Assembly (NCBI RefSeq): GCF_910592395.1
Contig: NC_088324.1
Location: 2,914,001 to 2,978,000, forward strand
DNA length: 64,000 nucleotides
Reading direction: 5' to 3'
Origin: Lineus longissimus
Lineage: Eukaryota > Nemertea > Pilidiophora > Heteronemertea > Lineidae
The translations under genes were made by a program, and so were the position numbers. The notes below the pieces were generated by a model, which ran no database searches, was not told where the DNA came from, and saw nothing but the letters and a program-made list of their open reading frames with translations. Positions 61,101-64,000 of this stretch are shown piece after piece (the first letter of the stretch is position 1; each line of letters starts with the position of its first letter).

Positions 61101-62712
61101 ACTCACTGTAGGGACAGGAAATTCGGGAAACCCTCTTTACTTTAGCAGCAAGGAATTTGATCCAAAATACTTAATTTTTTATGCAATCTACCCGGTGTAC
61201 ACTACAACTCACTTCTTTAATCCGAACATCGTTCGTCTGTTCCGAGGGCATCTTTAATAGAGAAGTTGTTCTGTACTTAAACATTCTTCCAGATGAACGA
61301 CTGACTAATGAGGAACCTGTAGAACTAAAACTCCAGATGGCAGTACCAGTACTATAAGGTACACTTCCAGTGCATTTTCATTTAAAATTAAGTTTTGTCG
61401 ATTTTCTCCTTAAAACTCATGAAAATATAATTAAGGACCAATAAAACAGCATTTTTGGTGCTATTTCCCCATGAAGAGTAATTAAGGGATAAAATATTCG
61501 ATAATCATTGACCCGGGCAATGGCTTTCTCATTACAACCATGGTCCACTTGCCGGCAGGGCCCCCATTGGCAGGTTTTGCTGTGCAGGTTCCTAATTAAC
61601 AGATGATCTGTTTCTGTAGAATTTTGTCCTACGAATAAGTCGCTGTATGTCCTTGATAGAGAGGTTGTACGTTTCGAAATACACTTCCAGGCTACCGACT
61701 GGCTAATTTTGATGTCAAACTATCCAATACAGCGCCACCTAGCGGCTTTTTTGGAGCCGAGGTTTGCTTTCACCAAGATGCATCTGCCCAGTCGGCAGAG
61801 GTACTAGTGGCCCCGTGCCAAGGCATTGGACGTTACGTCGTGGTCCAAACCCAGATGACAGATGCCTTATCGCTTTGTGAAGTGGAAGTCTACGGGGACG
61901 CTGCATGTAAGTTGATGGAGAAAAACAATTGTCAAGAACACTTTCCCGCCCCTATCCCGCAGCTATGTCTCTGGAATGATAACCAAATAAAGACTCTTAT
62001 GTCATGCATATAGTTCCCCTGTCATACCTTCGTCAACCATCCAGCCTTTGTTCAACCTGATTAAAACTATTTCATGGGCATGGGGTTTACCTAGCCAGGA
62101 GGATAATACCTATGCTTAACGCCATGCGCCGCCACCTGTAGCACCACACTGACGCTAATCCCTGATAACGTTTTTTCGCCAGTAATGCGCATGTGAGACT
62201 TTTTTGGACATGGTGTGTGCATTTCAGGTTGCAGTTCAATAATTTTTAGTTTCAATGATCCTATTCGGAGAAGTAACGGTCCTGCTGGAAGCTATTTCGT
62301 ATGAGAAACCAACATATCTTATAACCAACTTGGCCCTTTAAGGCACAATAATTGTAGCTACTCAATTTTATGGCAAATTACGCGACATACATGTACTTGC
62401 AACAACTCACTTTTTTTCATACATGTTGATGACTTAATCTTATTCAATTTTGATATATTCGACATGTTAATTTTTTCCAGTATTTTTTTTCCAGCTGCTT
62501 CTGGACGGTTTGCTGCAAGTGTACCGGTTGGAATAGTGCAACAGTACCAGGTCCTGACTACCCCTAGTAGGACGGTCTGCGCTGGGATGTGTATTCAGAC
62601 AGACAGGTGTGTCGGATTCAACTACGCCAGTCAAACCAGAGAGTGCGCCTTCTTTAAAAATAGCACAACGGGAACAGCAACTTCACCGACATTCAATCTT
62701 ATCTGCAGCTAG
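58158..62712 (+). CDS. F-type lectin domain plus PAN/apple-like domain gene (last three exons)
   Basis: Exon 58158-58367: ANLARGGPATQSS..NRAVDGNRNPSHYLGSCSHT..NPWWSVDLG, the first half of an F-type lectin (fucose-binding) domain. Exon 61691-61906: RLANFDVKLSN..RYVVVQTQMTDALSLCEVEVYG, its second half. Exon 62495-62712: ASGRFAASV..VCAGMCIQTDRCVGFNYASQTRECAFF, a PAN/apple-like module, ending at TAG. All borders are GT-AG and every internal border is phase 1, typical of shuffled extracellular domains. Earlier exons, including any signal peptide, are not seen. Expected to be a secreted lectin, perhaps in immunity. A LINE copy and a TIR element occupy the first intron. Confidence 0.82.
58463..58897. 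mobile_element. TIR element (mariner-like MITE) in the lectin gene intron
   Basis: TA at 58461-58462 and 58898-58899. Inverted ends of about 100 bases include GTAGGAAGTCTTTACCGAAT on the left and a matching right arm, plus repeated TCCGAC words inside. No coding capacity. TA duplication and long TIRs suit a Tc1/mariner-type non-autonomous element. Confidence 0.75.
58931..60860 (-). mobile_element. CR1/L2-like LINE with internal deletion of the reverse transcriptase
   Basis: 3' end at an (ATT)n microsatellite (58937-58953). From the 5' side: N-terminal region, a complete endonuclease, then a direct join to the C-terminal tail of the protein, skipping the reverse transcriptase. Upstream, an ACTTCAGCGC word is repeated three times at 60907-60939. 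Lies in the lectin gene intron, antisense to the gene. Confidence 0.75.
59058..60837 (-). pseudogene. LINE ORF2 with endonuclease but no reverse transcriptase
   Basis: 60837-60526: MCVIQYTRDQLLEFQHFNGP..TSAGVRKRRQ, then an in-frame TAG. 60507-59272: LLNARSVKSKVTTI, LLTETWLQ, GGDFNFHMD, TLDLLITRS, HLISDHYSINLDV (apurinic-type endonuclease motifs), APWYTAEVHQLRRERRRTERAW, and CNDFVNFFT, after which RT should begin. Instead the sequence joins the tail 59336-59058 (GDRSFSVAAPRLWNDLSLAIKSASSL) in another frame. Such a copy cannot move itself. Confidence 0.75.
60940..61690. other. Lectin gene intron, no gene
   Basis: No open frame of note. 61240-61330 and 61640-61690 carry ATAGAGAGGTTGT-type words of the small dispersed repeat seen at 26340 and 48110. 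Confidence 0.45.
61907..62494. other. Intron between lectin and PAN-domain exons
   Basis: GT donor at 61907 and pyrimidine-rich TTTTTTTTCCAG acceptor at 62494. No other feature. Confidence 0.6.
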
Positions 62713-63220
62713 GCACAAGGTGTTAAACCGAATTTCGTACGAGCGATACGATGCCCTGTCCGCGCCTCAATCGGTATCGGTAGGTGGGGGGGGGGGGAGA
62801 ATGTCGGCGCTTCGCCATGTGGGTTTTTCGCGGGTTTTTTTCTTATTCACGTTTCCTGTGACGTCACCCTCCTCGGCTACGTTGCAACGCCACGGGGAGT
62901 GTTGGGTGACGTCACGGGGTTCTCCGGTGATGATAGTTGTTGTTTCCGAACGGATGCGCGCTCCCGTTCCGTTTCCGTTTCCGTGCCTTTTCCCGCCTTT
63001 CTTATGCACAATACGCAAAATCCTTAAATCATATCGTAGTGTTTATAGAGGACAAAGTGGAAAATGTTATGTAAGTTTTTATATGCCTTTTTTCACTCAC
63101 TTGTATAATATTATTCACTCTTTGTTTCCCCCGTCTCGGGAACCCAGTCTGAGCCTTTTCATACACTAGTCCACCGTATCCGTGGCCAACATCATCAGAG
63201 TTTCAGTGTACTATATATTT
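62713..63220. other. 3' flank of the lectin gene
   Basis: Contains a G run near 62786-62797, two TGACGTCAC-type words (62870, 62907) and a short alternating CCGTTTCCGTT repeat at 62965-62990. No gene supported. Confidence 0.4.
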
Positions 63221-63221
63221 A

Positions 63222-63470
63222 CCGATCTCGATGGCCTAGTTGTTAAGGCGCCCGCTTCGTGAACGGAAGGTTGAAGGTTCGAGGCATGCTGGTAACCTCT
63301 TTCCGATGCGGCCTGTTGGTTAGCCGCCAGCTTGTTAAACATAGGGTACAAACTGCCTTCAGGCCAGGCGCCTGGCATTAGAGATAGTTTGGAAGTGAAG
63401 AGTGTCTCATAAGCCAAAAAGCTGGCTGGCCCTTTCATTAGGGGTGACACTATAATAAACAAACTTTACT
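63222..63470 (+). mobile_element. tRNA-derived SINE
   Basis: A-box-like TGGCCTAGTTGTTAAGGCG (63233-63251) and B-box-like GGTTCGAGGC (63277-63286) are spaced as in tRNA-type polymerase III promoters. They are followed by a unique body and an AT-rich 3' end with ATAATAAACAAAC (about 63450). The 5' part does not fold into a full cloverleaf and has extra body sequence, so SINE rather than tRNA gene. Confidence 0.75.
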
Positions 63471-64000
63471 ATAAGTGATGTATTGATAAACGACTGTTCG
63501 AGTCTGCTTCATTCGTTTACTCCCTGGCGTGTGCCTTGACAGGCTCTTTTTTCTTTTTGGCGGGTTAAGCATTTTCTTCTAAGACAAAATAAACTATTTG
63601 TATTCAACACAAAGTAGCTAGGCCCAAATGGTGTGTGGCTGGGTCTGATGTCATTATCAGATCATGCACTGACCTAGTCAGTGGCCTTTCACCGGGTGAT
63701 TGATTTTATGTTCTCTCGTGGGTAGTAGGCCTAATGAGGTGGGCGGTATCATTTGCTCTGACCATGAAGTGACCGATGAGAAATGAGATGTCAGTAGGCC
63801 AATTGAACAGTACACAAAAGGCCGATACTAAACACGCCCACCGGCCAGCAGTAGGCCTATCATCAGTATTTTTCATTCGTCATATACATGTACATTTAAT
63901 ACAAACCTTCTTTTCACAATTTGATTCCGAAATCGAACAAAAATTGATCACCAAGCTCTGTGTGAACGCGCCAAAGGCTAGCTTTAGACTGAAGTGACAG
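63471..64000. other. Terminal region without supported features
   Basis: Several TAGGCCTA-type words and one short frame at 63776-63997 without protein character. Nothing else seen. Confidence 0.4.

Noticed and set aside
63222-63300. A tRNA gene
   Set aside because: A- and B-box-like words are present, but no full cloverleaf and there is a long SINE-like body and tail.

Overview
The window looks like a repeat-rich stretch of a marine invertebrate nuclear genome. The reasons are spliced genes with GT-AG introns, many animal transposon families (PIF/Harbinger, pogo-like, BEL/Pao, CR1/L2-like LINEs, a tRNA-type SINE), and a host-type F-type lectin plus PAN-domain gene. I cannot fix the phylum; recurrent TAGGCCTA words and the lectin fit an echinoderm, other deuterostome or lophotrochozoan, but that is a guess. 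There are no bacterial-style operons and no CRISPR array.

Layout. (1) 1-14.56 kb: an integrated, decaying Polinton/adintovirus-like DNA virus element (copy 1; its left end lies outside the window). It carries a protein-primed-type family B DNA polymerase with a zinc/HNH-like insert, a retroviral-type integrase with chromodomain, a Walker-type packaging ATPase, a candidate major capsid protein, two related penton-like proteins, an HNH nuclease-like protein and several small membrane proteins. It is peppered with a family of mini-hairpin repeats, many of them in frame inside genes. (2) 14.75-18.1 kb: the N-terminal half of a second, divergent polymerase and an OB-fold-like protein from another element. 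(3) 18.1-19.4 kb: tandem repeats. (4) 19.46-22.1 kb: half of a Harbinger element (Myb/SANT gene), split by a 938-bp element with a 9-bp target duplication.

(5) 22.1-38.6 kb: a second, oppositely oriented copy of the virus element (copy 2), torn into three pieces by a Harbinger element (23490-29742, with an apparently intact four-exon transposase) and by a LINE (about 29788-36593, itself carrying other insertions). (6) 38640-48106: a pogo-like transposon. A Harbinger (41039-47278) sits inside it, and inside that Harbinger's transposase sits a small BEL/Pao element (44584-46774). (7) 49.0-56.4 kb: a longer broken BEL/Pao element on the minus strand with an inverted LTR fragment beyond its left end. 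(8) 57.6-62.7 kb: foldback and TIR elements, three exons of a lectin/PAN host gene on the plus strand, and a LINE copy in the gene's intron. (9) 63.2 kb: a tRNA-derived SINE.

The standout signal is the mini-hairpin repeat family in the virus element. Units combine two tiny stems (GGAC..GTCC or GAAC..GTTC, and GAGC..GCTC) around three-base loops, with compensating stem and loop variants. They occur in tandem, between genes, and in frame within at least eight genes. Comparison with copy 2 shows some of these peptides are absent from the paralogous gene, so the repeat appears to be mobile. The closest analogy I know is the palindromic elements found in Rickettsia genes.
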